Assembly: GCA_016215645.1 (NCBI GenBank) | Contig: JACRIX010000052.1 | Coordinates: 38,181 to 102,180, forward strand | Length of the DNA stretch: 64,000 bases | Reading direction: 5' to 3' | Source: Rhodocyclales bacterium | GTDB taxonomy: Bacteria > Pseudomonadota > Gammaproteobacteria > Burkholderiales > Rhodocyclaceae | Shown here: piece after piece, positions 1 through 10,276 of the stretch | How positions within the stretch are numbered: the first letter of the stretch is position 1 | Layout: each line of letters opens with the position of its first letter | The notes under the pieces: model-generated | Told to the model about the DNA's origin: nothing | Databases searched by the model: none | The model's input: the letters and a program-made list of their open reading frames with translations, nothing else | Made by a program: the position numbers and the translations under genes

Positions 1-65
1 GCCAGCACGCTTTCCTCGGTGGCCTTGACGGCGGGTCGGGCCGGCGCGGGGCCGGGGCTATCCAT
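1..65 (-). CDS. N-terminal fragment of an unidentified protein, cut by the window edge
   Basis: Only the first 21 codons are present. The ATG at 65-63 shares one base with the TGA stop of the upstream NnrS-like gene (TGATG junction), which implies translational coupling and a continuing minus-strand operon. The visible residues (MDSPGPAPARPAVKATEESV) are Pro/Ala-rich and carry no recognisable motif, so no function can be given. The reading frame stays open to the window edge. Its place downstream of nnrS only suggests a shared regulon. Confidence 0.5.
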   Translation of the reverse strand, partial: MDSPGPAPARPAVKATEESVL

Positions 66-1165
66 CAGCCCGGCCCCGGCATGTCGCGGCCGCCGCGCAG
101 CACGCTGCCCAGCATCACCAGGATGAACACCAGCAGGGCGATGGCATTGGTCATGCCGCCCTGGCGGATCAGCGAAAAGCTGTCGAGGAAGCTGCCGGCC
201 ACGCGCCAGACGAGCGATGCATGCAGCAGCACCAGCGGCAGGTAGACCAGCGGATGCCAGGGAATCTTTACCCGCAGCACGGCGGGGAAAATGATCGGCG
301 CATGGCCGAAGATCATCGAGAAGACAAAGCCCAGCGTCACCGCATGCAGCGTCGCGTCGCGCCACGGGTGCCCGGGAAGCAGGCCGCCCATCAGCCCGAG
401 CACACCGGCAAAGCCCAGCCAGGCGTAGCCGGCGAGCAGGCAATGGGCGATGAAGCCGGTCAGCCCCGGGCGCCGCATGTTGCGCTGGGCGATGTCGTAG
501 CGCAGCAGCCAGGCGGCCAGCGCCAGCAGGCCGGCGGAGAACAGCGCCAGTCCCGCTTCCTCGTCCTTCAGGGTGGCGGCGGCGCCGGCCAGCAGCAGGC
601 CGACGATGAGCAGGAACATGCGCTGCGAATCGCGCTTGATGGGCAGGAAGCGATTGAGTTCCAGGCGTTCGCCGGCGATGGTCAGGACCAGGAAGGCCAG
701 CCACCAGGGCACGGCCAGATGCAGCTCGGCGCCGGCAAGCCAAAGCCCATTGCCCATCAGCCAGCACAGCGCGGCCAGCGCCAGCAGCACGGTGAAGGGT
801 GCCACCAGGCGTTGCATCACCACGCTGCTGGCGGCGAGCAGGACGGTCGCGGCGGCGACCCCGAAGCCCTGCACGACATGCAGCGGCGCACCGGCCAGCA
901 GCGCGACGCCGGCGATGCCGGCGCAGGCTGGCGCCAGGTAGGCCCAGCCGCGGCCGATGGCCACCGCGCGTTCGAGGCTGATCACGGTGCCGAGGAAGGC
1001 CGAAATCATCAGCGCGCCGTGCCAACCGGCGGCACTGGCGGCAACGGACGGCATGGGCCAGTCCAGCCGCGCCAGGCCGGCCAGCACGCCGCCCAACAGG
1101 GACAGCATGCCCAGCACCAAGAGCGGCAGGCGCGCGGCGGGCGGCAGGTCAAACATCGCCGCCAT
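65..1165 (-). CDS. nnrS: NnrS-family polytopic membrane protein
   Basis: 366 residues, almost entirely hydrophobic, with about ten to twelve predicted membrane segments. NnrS proteins are haem/copper-containing membrane proteins linked to nitric oxide and nitrosative stress in denitrifiers. The late segment HAVTLGFVFSMIFGHAPII, with histidines at the membrane boundary, and an early segment with GWHGALMISAFLGT fit the family's pattern of conserved histidines; this assignment rests on that resemblance. The start ATG at 1165 lies inside the end of the DUF59 gene (17-base overlap), and the stop overlaps the next start, so the gene sits in a tightly coupled operon under a MarR-type regulator. It could be a more distant NnrS-like protein rather than the characterised NnrS. 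Confidence 0.7.
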   Translation of the reverse strand: MAAMFDLPPAARLPLLVLGMLSLLGGVLAGLARLDWPMPSVAASAAGWHGALMISAFLGTVISLERAVAIGRGWAYLAPACAGIAGVALLAGAPLHVVQGFGVAAATVLLAASSVVMQRLVAPFTVLLALAALCWLMGNGLWLAGAELHLAVPWWLAFLVLTIAGERLELNRFLPIKRDSQRMFLLIVGLLLAGAAATLKDEEAGLALFSAGLLALAAWLLRYDIAQRNMRRPGLTGFIAHCLLAGYAWLGFAGVLGLMGGLLPGHPWRDATLHAVTLGFVFSMIFGHAPIIFPAVLRVKIPWHPLVYLPLVLLHASLVWRVAGSFLDSFSLIRQGGMTNAIALLVFILVMLGSVLRGGRDMPGPG

Positions 1166-1481
1166 CCGCCCAGCCGAAATGCTTGCGTGCGGCGTCGGTC
1201 ATCATCGATTGCTGCCAGGGCGGTTCCCAGACCAGCCGGAGGTCAGCGCTCCAACCCGGCGGCAGTGCTGGCGCAATCGCTTCGCGTGCCTCGGCGGTGA
1301 TCATGTCGCCCAGCGGGCAGGCCGGCGATGTCATGGTCATGGCGATGCTGACGCGCGGCGGGACGATGTTGATGTGATAGACGAGGCCAAGGTCGACGAT
1401 GTTGCAGCCGGCTTCGGGATCGATCACCTGGCGCAGGCAGTTGCGGATCGTGGTGTCGTCAGGTGGGGCGGGTTGGGTCAT
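1149..1481 (-). CDS. MIP18/DUF59-family metal-sulfur cluster assembly protein (PaaD/SufT-like)
   Basis: 110 residues. The sequence shows the family hallmarks: VIDPEAGCNIVDLGLVY near the N-terminus (residues 19-35), TMTSPACPLGD in the middle (the reactive Cys of the SPxCP-type motif), and the LVWEPPW strand with a short C-terminal helix. Such small proteins help mature Fe-S enzymes (SufT, PaaD, eukaryotic MIP18). The gene lies between marR and nnrS on the same strand and its last 17 bases overlap the nnrS start, so it probably serves a metal- or NO-related function with NnrS. Which Fe-S client it serves cannot be told from the sequence. Confidence 0.8.
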   Translation of the reverse strand: MTQPAPPDDTTIRNCLRQVIDPEAGCNIVDLGLVYHINIVPPRVSIAMTMTSPACPLGDMITAEAREAIAPALPPGWSADLRLVWEPPWQQSMMTDAARKHFGWADGGDV

Positions 1482-1623
1482 GGCGGGTTCCGGTTGGCCG
1501 CGCTATGCTTCGCGGCGCTTGGGTTTATCGAATGCGGGAGGCGTCGGTTCCCCCTTCGGCGGACGAATGAGCGGCGCAGAGCACCCCGCCGCCCCGTACC
1601 CCCATCCGGCGCCAGGTTTCAAT

Positions 1624-2043
1624 TCATCCATGGTGCAACTGCATCAGTTCCGGCACCAGCGAACTGATCTCCGGATTCAGCAGTTCGTCGCGGTGCAGGC
1701 GCACCATCTTGTCGGCGATGCGCTCGCCGTCGGCGGTGAGATGCACTTCCACCGCGCGGCGGTCGGCCTGGCCCTGGCGCCGCTCGACCCAGCCGAGGCT
1801 TTCGCAGCGCGAGATCAGCGCCACGGTGCCGTGGTGAGATGCCTGCAATCGCTCGGCCAGTTCGCCGACGGTGGCCCATTCGCGGCCGGGAAAGCCCTTG
1901 ATGTGCAGCAGCAGCAGGTATTGCAGGGGCGTGATGCCGTGCTTGCGCGTCACCTGCTCGGAAAATCGCAGGAAGCGGCGCAGCCGGAAGCGGAATTCGG
2001 AAAGGGTTTCGAAGTCCTTCTTGTCCAGGGTCCTGGCGGGCAT
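1624..2043 (-). CDS. MarR-family transcriptional regulator
   Basis: 139 residues from ATG 2043 (MPARTLDKKDF). The frame is open further upstream to 2166, but that extension runs across the divergent promoter region and looks non-coding, so the start at 2043 is preferred. The winged-helix core is clear: GITPLQYLLLLHI (helix 1-2), TVGELAERLQASHHGTVALI (recognition helix region) and RRQGQADRRAVEVHLTADG (wing with the conserved DRR). It is the first gene of a minus-strand operon with DUF59, nnrS and a cut gene, and is divergent from the DsrC-like gene. A long imperfect palindrome sits between them and is a candidate operator. The ligand is unknown. Confidence 0.85.
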   Translation of the reverse strand: MPARTLDKKDFETLSEFRFRLRRFLRFSEQVTRKHGITPLQYLLLLHIKGFPGREWATVGELAERLQASHHGTVALISRCESLGWVERRQGQADRRAVEVHLTADGERIADKMVRLHRDELLNPEISSLVPELMQLHHG

Positions 2044-2073
2044 GGGGCGGGTTTCCGGCGAGCGATGCGTCTT

Positions 2074-2108
2074 TATATCATGTTGTGCTTCTATCACGGC
2101 ATGATGTA
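2074..2108. promoter_or_regulatory. Imperfect inverted repeat between marR and the DsrC-like gene (candidate MarR operator)
   Basis: TATATCATG at 2074-2082 faces CATGATGTA at 2100-2108, giving 9-base arms with one mismatch and a 17-base spacer. The repeat overlaps the most promoter-like sequences for both divergent genes, where a local MarR repressor would be expected to bind. MarR operators are usually more compact, so the two half-sites could instead bind two dimers. This is an inference from position and symmetry. Confidence 0.4.
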
Positions 2109-2112
2109 TTAT
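2083..2112 (+). promoter_or_regulatory. Candidate sigma-70 promoter for the DsrC-like gene
   Basis: TTGTGC (2083-2088) and TATTAT (2107-2112) are separated by 18 bases and lie about 40 bases before the DsrC-like start. The -35 box falls within the inverted repeat spacer and the -10 box touches its right arm, so binding there would block transcription. Confidence 0.4.
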
Positions 2113-2149
2113 TGCGGCAACAGGTTTCAATAGCCGAAAGAGGATGAGG

Positions 2150-2473
2150 ATGGAGACCATGGCCACGCTGCCAACGATCGATGACCAGGGTTACCTGCTC
2201 GATCCCGCCGACTGGAACGACGATCTGGCGCACGAGCTGGCGCGCCAGGAGAACATCGAACTGACTGAACAGCACTGGGCGGCGATCCGTTTCATGCGCG
2301 ATTTCTTCGCCGAACACCAGGTTATTCCCGACGTGCGCTTCGTCATGCGCCACCTCGGCGAACGTTTCGGCGGCTCGCGCAACCGGGTGTTCGAACTGTT
2401 TCCCTACGGTTATGTCCGCCAGGCCTGCCGCATCGCCGGGATGCGCAAGCCCAGGAGCTGGTCCACGGGATAG
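2150..2473 (+). CDS. DsrC/TusE-family protein lacking the C-terminal persulfide cysteine (RspA-like)
   Basis: 107 residues from ATG 2150, preceded by AAGAGG six bases upstream; ATG 2159 would give 104 residues. The fold signature is clear: GYLLDPADWNDDLAHELA, then ENIELTEQHWAAIRFMRDFF, then FELFPYGYVRQACRIAG. In DsrC two cysteines eleven positions apart sit on the C-terminal arm, and TusE keeps the penultimate one for sulfur transfer. Here the upstream Cys is kept (C93), but the terminal one is replaced by Trp (W104) within KPRSWSTG. The protein therefore cannot perform the usual persulfide relay by this residue. DsrC-family members without that Cys have been called RspA and are thought to be regulatory. 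It is divergent from marR and lies in a genome with a sox cluster. Confidence 0.75.
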   Translation: METMATLPTIDDQGYLLDPADWNDDLAHELARQENIELTEQHWAAIRFMRDFFAEHQVIPDVRFVMRHLGERFGGSRNRVFELFPYGYVRQACRIAGMRKPRSWSTG

Positions 2474-2581
2474 GCCGAAAGTCGGCGCGGGCGCTACGGC
2501 GACCCCGCATCCCCATCCCCTTGAAAAGGCTTTTGACGGCCCCATATCGCGTCGGTACGTTCTGTTTCCACGAGGATTCCC

Positions 2582-4511
<1,930 letters not shown>

Positions 4512-4522
<11 letters not shown>

Positions 4523-5006
4523 AACAACGAGGCTGACGGGCCTGGCGCCCGTCATCGACCAGCGAGCCCGGGTGCTGATCCTGGGCTCGTTTCCGTCTAC
4601 CGCCTCGCTCGCCGCGCGGCAGTACTACGCCCACCCGCAGAACCAGTTCTGGCGCATGCTCGGCGCCGTGATCGGCCAGCCGCTGAACGCGCTGGAGTAT
4701 CCGGCGCGGCTTGAGGCGGTCAGAGCCGCCGGCATCGCCATCTGGGATATCTATGCGACATGTGAACGCGCGGGCAGCCTCGATTCGGCGATCCGCGGCG
4801 CGCAGGAGAACGACCTCGCCCCCCTCAAAGAGTCGGCGCCCGCGCTACGGCGAATCTGCTTCAACGGCCGCACCGCGGCGCGCCGTTTGCGCGAGATGGA
4901 GGAGATAGGCTACGAAGCCGTGGTGCTGCCCTCCACCAGCCCGGCCCATGCCGGCATGCGCTTCGAGGAAAAGCTGGCGCGCTGGCGCGTGGCGCTGACT
5001 AGCTGA
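4512..5006 (+). CDS. DNA-deoxyinosine/uracil glycosylase (UDG superfamily, family 6-like)
   Basis: 164 residues. Residues 25-30 (GSFPST) and 38-47 ([10 protein letters not shown]) form the GSxPS...YYxHPxNxFW active-site block of the hypoxanthine-DNA glycosylase branch of the uracil-DNA glycosylase superfamily, and [10 protein letters not shown] near residue 140 is the second conserved loop. Such enzymes remove deaminated bases (hypoxanthine, sometimes uracil opposite G) in base-excision repair. The start lies within the last codons of htpG in another frame. The last 8 bases overlap the end of the convergent glycosyltransferase gene. The family is clear; the exact substrate is inferred. Confidence 0.85.
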
Positions 5007-6975
5007 GGCCCACGTCCTCGATGCCAACGCGAATTGCGCAGGGCTCAAGGCCTTCGCACCAGCGTTGCCACATGAGGCGTAGTGCGCGTTCCAGGCTGGC
5101 GGCGATCACTTCCGGACGGCCGATCGGGGAGCCTGCCAATCGCCCCGGCAGCTCCTGCCGGATCAGGGCCAGGGCATCGAGGTGCGCGGCCCAATGGCGT
5201 GCCTTCGCGGAAAGCCCTGCTGTTGTGTCGGCAGTGAACCCTTCCAGGCCGACGGCATGAAGCAGCGCGGCGCCGACACAACCCGGCGCGGTGTCGCCGG
5301 TCAGGGTCAGCGTGGGTACGCCCATCGAAAGCGCATGGAGGGTGGTCGTGCCACCGTTGTAGGGCACGGTATCGAGGCAGATATCCGCTTGGTGATGGGC
5401 TAGAAGATACTTCGACAGTGGCAGGCGACCGCGCATGTCGATTCGCTCCGGGGCGATTCCGCCTGCGGCCAGTGCGCGCTTCAAGGCGGGCCCCAGCGTT
5501 GCCGGATCCGGCGCGAACACCAGCAGCCGGGAATCAGGAACCCCGCGCAGGACGTCCGCCCACGCGTCGAGGGTCTCGGGGGTGATCTTGCTGGTGTGGT
5601 TGAAACTGGCGAAGCTCAGGCCCTTCCCGGCCATGGCAGGCAGCGGGTTGGGCGCGACCGCCGCCGGAGACGGCTGGAAGGCGACGAGCGCGGGCAGGCG
5701 CACGATCTTTTCGGAAAACCAGTGGTCGAAGCGGCCGGCCGGCAGGAAGTGGTCATCGCCAATGTAGTAATCGACGGCATCCAGGCCGGTGGTGCACGGG
5801 TAGCCGATCCAGCTTGCCTGCAAGGGCGCCGGCTTGCGCGCAAGCGTCGGCAGCCGGTTGCCGCCGGTGTGGCCGGACAGGTCGATCAGGATGTCGATGC
5901 CGTCGGCCTGGATCGCCGCGGCCAAGGCCGCATCCGAGAGATTGGCAACCGGCAGCCAGCGCGCAAATGCTCCGCGCATGCGCTGGCTGGTCCGGTCTTC
6001 GGTCGCCGACGCCGAATAGGCATGCAGCGCCAGGGTGGTGCTTTGGGCAAGATGGCGCAGCACGGGTTCGAGGAAGTAGGCCATGGGATGGTTGCGCAGG
6101 TCGGCGGACACGATCCCGATGTTCAAGCGCCGCATCGGGTCGCGCGAGTTGCCGTGCGCCGGCCACGCCTCGCGGAGGGGCGACTCGATGAAATGCGAAT
6201 ACCGGCGATGCGCGGCGTACAGGCTCGCGGCGCCGACCTTCGACGATCGGGACAGCGCCAGGAGCAGGGCGCTGCGCACGGCGGCGTTGTGCTCGTCCAG
6301 CGCCAGGCATTTTTCCAGCGCCAGGAGGGACGCTTCCGTATTCCCTTGGCGAAAATGGACATCCGCCAGATTGATGAGCGTAGCGAGATGGTCCGGGCGC
6401 CGCTCAAGCGATGCCCGATGGCAGTCGGCGGCGGCGGCGAGGTCGCCCCCCTCGCTGAACACGATGCCAAGTTTGCCAAGCAGCGCGGCGTCGTCCGGCG
6501 TCTGCTCGAGCGCACGCCGCGCAGCCGCCAGGGCTTCGGTTCGACGCCCGAGGGAACGAAAGCCGACCGCCTGTAGAAAGCAGGTCGCGCAATCGTCCTG
6601 GTCGACCAGTGCCGAATCGTGGCGCGACTCGCTCGTCTGCACCATCGGATCAAACAGCCCCGCGGAATACCTGCGCGCCCTCGCCACGGCCGCGGGTAGG
6701 TTCAGCGCCATCTCGCCCAGCAGCAGCGCCACGCGGTCGTCGGCAACCAGCGCCATCGCGTTGGCAAGGCTGGCGCGCGCACCGACTGCATGGCCCAGTG
6801 CCAGCAGCGCCACGCCCAGCCCCTGGTGGGCCTCGGCGGTGCCCGGGTCGAGGCGCAGGGCTTCTTGCCAGGCCAGGCAGGCGTCCTCGTAACGTCCCAG
6901 CCCGGCGAGGGCCAGGGCATGCTTGTGCCGCGCCATGGCGTCGGGCGCCGCAGCGACAGTGGCATTTTCCGACAT
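4999..6975 (-). CDS. TPR protein with O-GlcNAc-transferase-like (GT41/SPINDLY) domain
   Basis: 658 residues from ATG 6975 (MSENATVAAAP). The frame continues open far upstream, but that part is antisense to glgP and is rejected. Residues 15-245 are tetratricopeptide-like helices (e.g. LLGKLGIVFSEGGDLAAAAD). From about 283 the GT41 catalytic region begins (LNIGIVSADLRNHP), with DLSGHTGGNR at 365-374 and LDTVPYNGGTT at 534-544, matching UDP-sugar-binding positions in O-GlcNAc transferases. Bacterial homologues glycosylate proteins or surface glycans. The protein has no signal peptide or membrane segment, so it is probably cytosolic. No clear Shine-Dalgarno is seen before the start. It is a single gene divergent from glgP; the acceptor is unknown. 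Confidence 0.85.
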   Translation of the reverse strand: MSENATVAAAPDAMARHKHALALAGLGRYEDACLAWQEALRLDPGTAEAHQGLGVALLALGHAVGARASLANAMALVADDRVALLLGEMALNLPAAVARARRYSAGLFDPMVQTSESRHDSALVDQDDCATCFLQAVGFRSLGRRTEALAAARRALEQTPDDAALLGKLGIVFSEGGDLAAAADCHRASLERRPDHLATLINLADVHFRQGNTEASLLALEKCLALDEHNAAVRSALLLALSRSSKVGAASLYAAHRRYSHFIESPLREAWPAHGNSRDPMRRLNIGIVSADLRNHPMAYFLEPVLRHLAQSTTLALHAYSASATEDRTSQRMRGAFARWLPVANLSDAALAAAIQADGIDILIDLSGHTGGNRLPTLARKPAPLQASWIGYPCTTGLDAVDYYIGDDHFLPAGRFDHWFSEKIVRLPALVAFQPSPAAVAPNPLPAMAGKGLSFASFNHTSKITPETLDAWADVLRGVPDSRLLVFAPDPATLGPALKRALAAGGIAPERIDMRGRLPLSKYLLAHHQADICLDTVPYNGGTTTLHALSMGVPTLTLTGDTAPGCVGAALLHAVGLEGFTADTTAGLSAKARHWAAHLDALALIRQELPGRLAGSPIGRPEVIAASLERALRLMWQRWCEGLEPCAIRVGIEDVGLS

Positions 6976-7155
6976 GTCGGATTGCGGACCAGCGGACACA
7001 GCGTCCTTTCTTCGCGGGCGGGGGGATCGGTCCAGTTTATTCGCCGCGACGGAAAAATCGCGCAAGGCCTTGCGGAAAGATGCGCGTCGGGCGCATCGCC
7101 GCTGCGGGCCGCGATACTTGTATGATCGGCACGTTATCGCCAACGGGAGCTGTTC

Positions 7156-9639
7156 ATGAACAAGAAGCCCGCCGCCCTGCCCGAACTCGACCGCCCGGCG
7201 CTGGACGCCGAATCGATCCGGCGCTCGCTCTACAACCGCCTGATCTACACCATTGGCAAGGACCCGATCACGGCCACCGACCGCGACTGGTTCTACGCCG
7301 CTGCCGCCGTGGTGCGCGAACGCATGATCGAGCGCTGGATGGAGACCATGCGCAGCTACTACGTCGAGGATCGCAAGCGCATCTACTACCTCTCGATGGA
7401 ATTCCTCATGGGCCGCACCATGAGCAACAGCATGCTCAACATGTGCGCGGAAAAGGAATTCCGCGATGCGATGACGGCGCTGGGCGAGATGGGCCTGCGC
7501 CCGGAAAACATCGCCGACATGGAGCCGGATGCCGCGCTGGGCAATGGCGGCCTCGGCCGGCTGGCGGCCTGCTTCCTCGATTCGATGGCGACCATGGGCG
7601 TGGCCGGTTACGGCTATGGCATCCGCTACGAGTACGGCATGTTCCACCAGGGCATCGAGGAGGGGCAGCAGGTCGAGCACCCCGACAACTGGCTGCGCTA
7701 CGGCAACCCCTGGGAGTTCCCGCGCCCCGAGGTGCTCTACCAGGTCAAGTTCCATGGCCGCGTGGTCGAATTTGCCGACGAGCACGGCAAGAAGAACCAT
7801 CAGTGGGTGGAAACCGATGACGTCATGGCCATGGCCTACGATTACCCGATCCCCGGCTACGACACCGGCACGGTAAACAACATGCGGCTGTGGGCGGCCA
7901 AGGCCAGCCGCGACTTCGACCTCAAGTATTTCAACGAGGGCAACTACATCCGCGCCGTCGAGGACAAGAACGATTCCGAGAACCTTTCCAAGGTGCTCTA
8001 CCCCGACGACACCACCGAGATGGGGCGCGAACTGCGCCTCAAGCAGCAGTACTTCTTTGTCAGCGCCTCGCTGCAGGACATGCTCTACCGCTTCGAAAAG
8101 TCCGGCGTGCCACTGGACAGCCTGCCCGACAAGGTGGCGATCCAGCTCAACGACACCCACCCCTCGATCGCCGTCGCCGAACTGATGCGCATCCTGATGG
8201 ACCAGCACCATTTCGAATGGTCGCGTGCCTGGGGCATCGTTACCCGTACCTATGGATATACCAATCACACGCTGATGCCCGAGGCGCTGGAGACCTGGCC
8301 GGTATCGCTGTTCGAGCGTGTGCTGCCGCGCCACCTGCAGATCATCTACGAGATCAACCACCGTTTCCTGAAAGACGTGATGCACCACTACCCGGCCGAC
8401 CCGGCGATCTGGCAGCGCATGTCGCTGATCGACGAAAGCAAGGGCAAGCGCATCCGCATGGCGCACCTGGCCATCGTCGGCAGCCACAAGGTGAATGGCG
8501 TGGCCGCGATCCACACGCAACTGATGAAGGAAACCATCTTTTCCGACTTCCATCGCCTGTGGCCGGACAAGATCGTGAATATGACCAATGGCGTGACGCC
8601 CCGGCGCTGGCTCAATCAGGCCAACCCGGCGCTGGCCCACCTGATCACGCGCCACATCGGCAAGGGCTGGCTGAAAGACCTCGACCGGTTGCGCACGCTC
8701 ACCCCGCTGGCCGAGGATGCCGGATTCCGCGAGCACTTCGCCCGCGTCAAGCGCGACAACAAGGCGCGCCTGGCGCAAGTGATCCAGCAGCGGCTGAACA
8801 TCGTGGTCGACCCCGCGTCGATCTTCGACGTGCAGATCAAGCGCATCCACGAATACAAGCGCCAGCTGCTCAACCTGCTGCACGTGATCACGCTCTACAA
8901 CCGGCTGCGTGCCGGGGTCGAGGCCACGCCGCGCACCGTGGTCTTCGGCGGCAAGGCCGCCCCCGGCTACCGCATGGCCAAGCTGATCATCCGCCTGATC
9001 AACGACGTCGCCGACGTGGTGAACAACGATCCCTTGATGCGCGACCGCCTCAAGCTGGCCTTCATCCCCAACTACGATGTGTCCAATGCCGAGATCATCA
9101 TCCCGGCGGCCGATCTTTCGGAGCAGATCTCGACCGCCGGCACCGAGGCTTCGGGCACCGGCAACATGAAGCTGGCGCTCAACGGCGCGCTGACCATGGG
9201 CACCATGGACGGCGCCAACGTCGAGATCCACAACGAGGTCGGCGCGGAGAACATCTTCATCTTCGGGCTCACCACCGACGGCGTCGCCGAGCTGCGCGGC
9301 AAGGGCTACAAGCCCTGGCTGTACTACGAAAGCAATCACGAGCTGAAACAGGCGCTGGACATGATCCGCGACGGTTTCTTCTGCCCCGAAGAGCGCGAGC
9401 GCTACAAGCCGGTGTTCGACAACCTCACGGCCAACGGCGACCACTACCTGCTGCTCGCCGACTATGCCTCCTACATCGAGGCGCAGGACCAGGCCGGCGC
9501 CCTGTACCGCGACCAGGAGGCCTGGGTGCGCAAGGCGATCCTTAACGTGGCCGGCATGGGCAAGTTCTCGTCGGACCGCACTATCGGCGAGTATGCGAAG
9601 ACGATCTGGAATGTGGAGGCAAGGCCGCGGCAGGCTTGA
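7156..9639 (+). CDS. glgP: Glycogen/maltodextrin phosphorylase
   Basis: 827 residues, the usual length of GT35 phosphorylases. It releases glucose-1-phosphate from alpha-1,4-glucan ends using pyridoxal phosphate. The PLP signature EASGTGNMK places the Schiff-base lysine at residue 672, followed by LALNGALTMGTMDGANVEI. Other hallmarks are YYLSMEFLMGR, GNGGLGRLAACFLDSMATM and DTHPSIAVAELMR. Regulatory phosphorylation and AMP sites of the animal enzyme are not evident. GGGAG lies seven bases before the ATG. No other glg gene is adjacent, so this is a monocistronic storage-polymer gene beside a GT41-type gene. Confidence 0.97.
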   Translation: MNKKPAALPELDRPALDAESIRRSLYNRLIYTIGKDPITATDRDWFYAAAAVVRERMIERWMETMRSYYVEDRKRIYYLSMEFLMGRTMSNSMLNMCAEKEFRDAMTALGEMGLRPENIADMEPDAALGNGGLGRLAACFLDSMATMGVAGYGYGIRYEYGMFHQGIEEGQQVEHPDNWLRYGNPWEFPRPEVLYQVKFHGRVVEFADEHGKKNHQWVETDDVMAMAYDYPIPGYDTGTVNNMRLWAAKASRDFDLKYFNEGNYIRAVEDKNDSENLSKVLYPDDTTEMGRELRLKQQYFFVSASLQDMLYRFEKSGVPLDSLPDKVAIQLNDTHPSIAVAELMRILMDQHHFEWSRAWGIVTRTYGYTNHTLMPEALETWPVSLFERVLPRHLQIIYEINHRFLKDVMHHYPADPAIWQRMSLIDESKGKRIRMAHLAIVGSHKVNGVAAIHTQLMKETIFSDFHRLWPDKIVNMTNGVTPRRWLNQANPALAHLITRHIGKGWLKDLDRLRTLTPLAEDAGFREHFARVKRDNKARLAQVIQQRLNIVVDPASIFDVQIKRIHEYKRQLLNLLHVITLYNRLRAGVEATPRTVVFGGKAAPGYRMAKLIIRLINDVADVVNNDPLMRDRLKLAFIPNYDVSNAEIIIPAADLSEQISTAGTEASGTGNMKLALNGALTMGTMDGANVEIHNEVGAENIFIFGLTTDGVAELRGKGYKPWLYYESNHELKQALDMIRDGFFCPEERERYKPVFDNLTANGDHYLLLADYASYIEAQDQAGALYRDQEAWVRKAILNVAGMGKFSSDRTIGEYAKTIWNVEARPRQA

Positions 9640-10276
9640 CAGGAAGCAATTTGCTACGGCGGGTCATGGTGATTGGCCCCGGCTCCTATGCTGGATAGGA
9701 ACTTGACGTTGGCGCATTCTTCGCCCTGCCTCTTGATTTTTCGGCCAACCACGTCTGCCACGGCACACAAGTTGGCACGCCTGATCTACTCGATGCTGAC
9801 CAAGGGAACGGATTTCCGCCGATCAAGGCCAAGATTACCGCGAAGAGCGCAATCGCCAGCGCGTCATGCATCACCTTTCCAAGCGTGCCGAAAAGCTCGA
9901 CCTACAGCTCATTCCGATACCACCGATCGCTTGAAGCCCTTTCCCGTTTCAGTTACCTGGATTGTGTGTCTTGCGAGAGCATAGGGCTTCGCGGCATCCT
10001 GTCTGTGAAGCCGCCGACCTGGCAGCGCTGCGGAATGGGTGGCCATCAACCAATGTCAACGGGCCGAGTCCAGCCTGGAGAGCCGCCGCAGCCGCGACCG
10101 GGTGGCTGCGCGGGTACGCTGGCAAAAGCTTCGGATGGCAGCCGAGAGTCGGAAGACTTGCGCTGCCGAAACGCCCGTAGTCTAATTTATGTGGCGTATT
10201 GCAACGCGCTGCCATGGTGTCGGTATGGCCGCAGCTTTTTATTACACGGATGATTCGAAGGGAGTTGAGACGTCTT
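9640..10276. other. 637-base region without an intact gene; lower GC, transposase debris
   Basis: Apart from the decayed transposase end at 9760-9934, no convincing coding sequence is seen. Short ORFs on both strands have no recognisable content. Base composition falls towards 10200 (runs such as taatttatgtgg), and remains lower through the following glycosyltransferase gene. The last part, from about 10180, probably holds that gene's promoter. The region looks like an old insertion or rearrangement point in an otherwise compact chromosome. Confidence 0.6.
9760..9934 (+). pseudogene. Degenerate C-terminal end of a transposase (probably IS110 family)
   Basis: One frame reads TAHKLARLIYSMLTKGTDF (9760-9816). 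A +1 shift at about 9816-9821 then continues DQGQDYREERNRQRV, HHLSKRAEKLDLQLIP and a TGA at 9932-9934. A helix ending in KLARLIY, then an acidic stretch, then an Arg/Glu-rich helix is how many IS110-type transposases end. The upstream catalytic region is missing, so the copy is truncated and frameshifted. Family assignment is from memory of the C-terminal pattern and is not certain. No terminal inverted repeats could be recognised. Confidence 0.55.

Noticed and set aside
221..1300. Gln/His/Gly-rich 359-residue plus-strand ORF opposite nnrS
   Set aside because: Low-complexity composition typical of reverse-complement GC-rich membrane protein genes; nnrS reads clearly on the other strand.
6976..9444. 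Long minus-strand frame joined to the O-GlcNAc-transferase-like gene, giving a 1481-residue ORF
   Set aside because: The upstream 820 codons are exactly antisense to glgP and carry no domain; GC-rich third positions make such shadow frames common. The gene is started at ATG 6975.
9686..9874. 62-residue minus-strand ORF in the insertion scar
   Set aside because: The opposite strand reads as a decayed transposase end, and this frame has no support.
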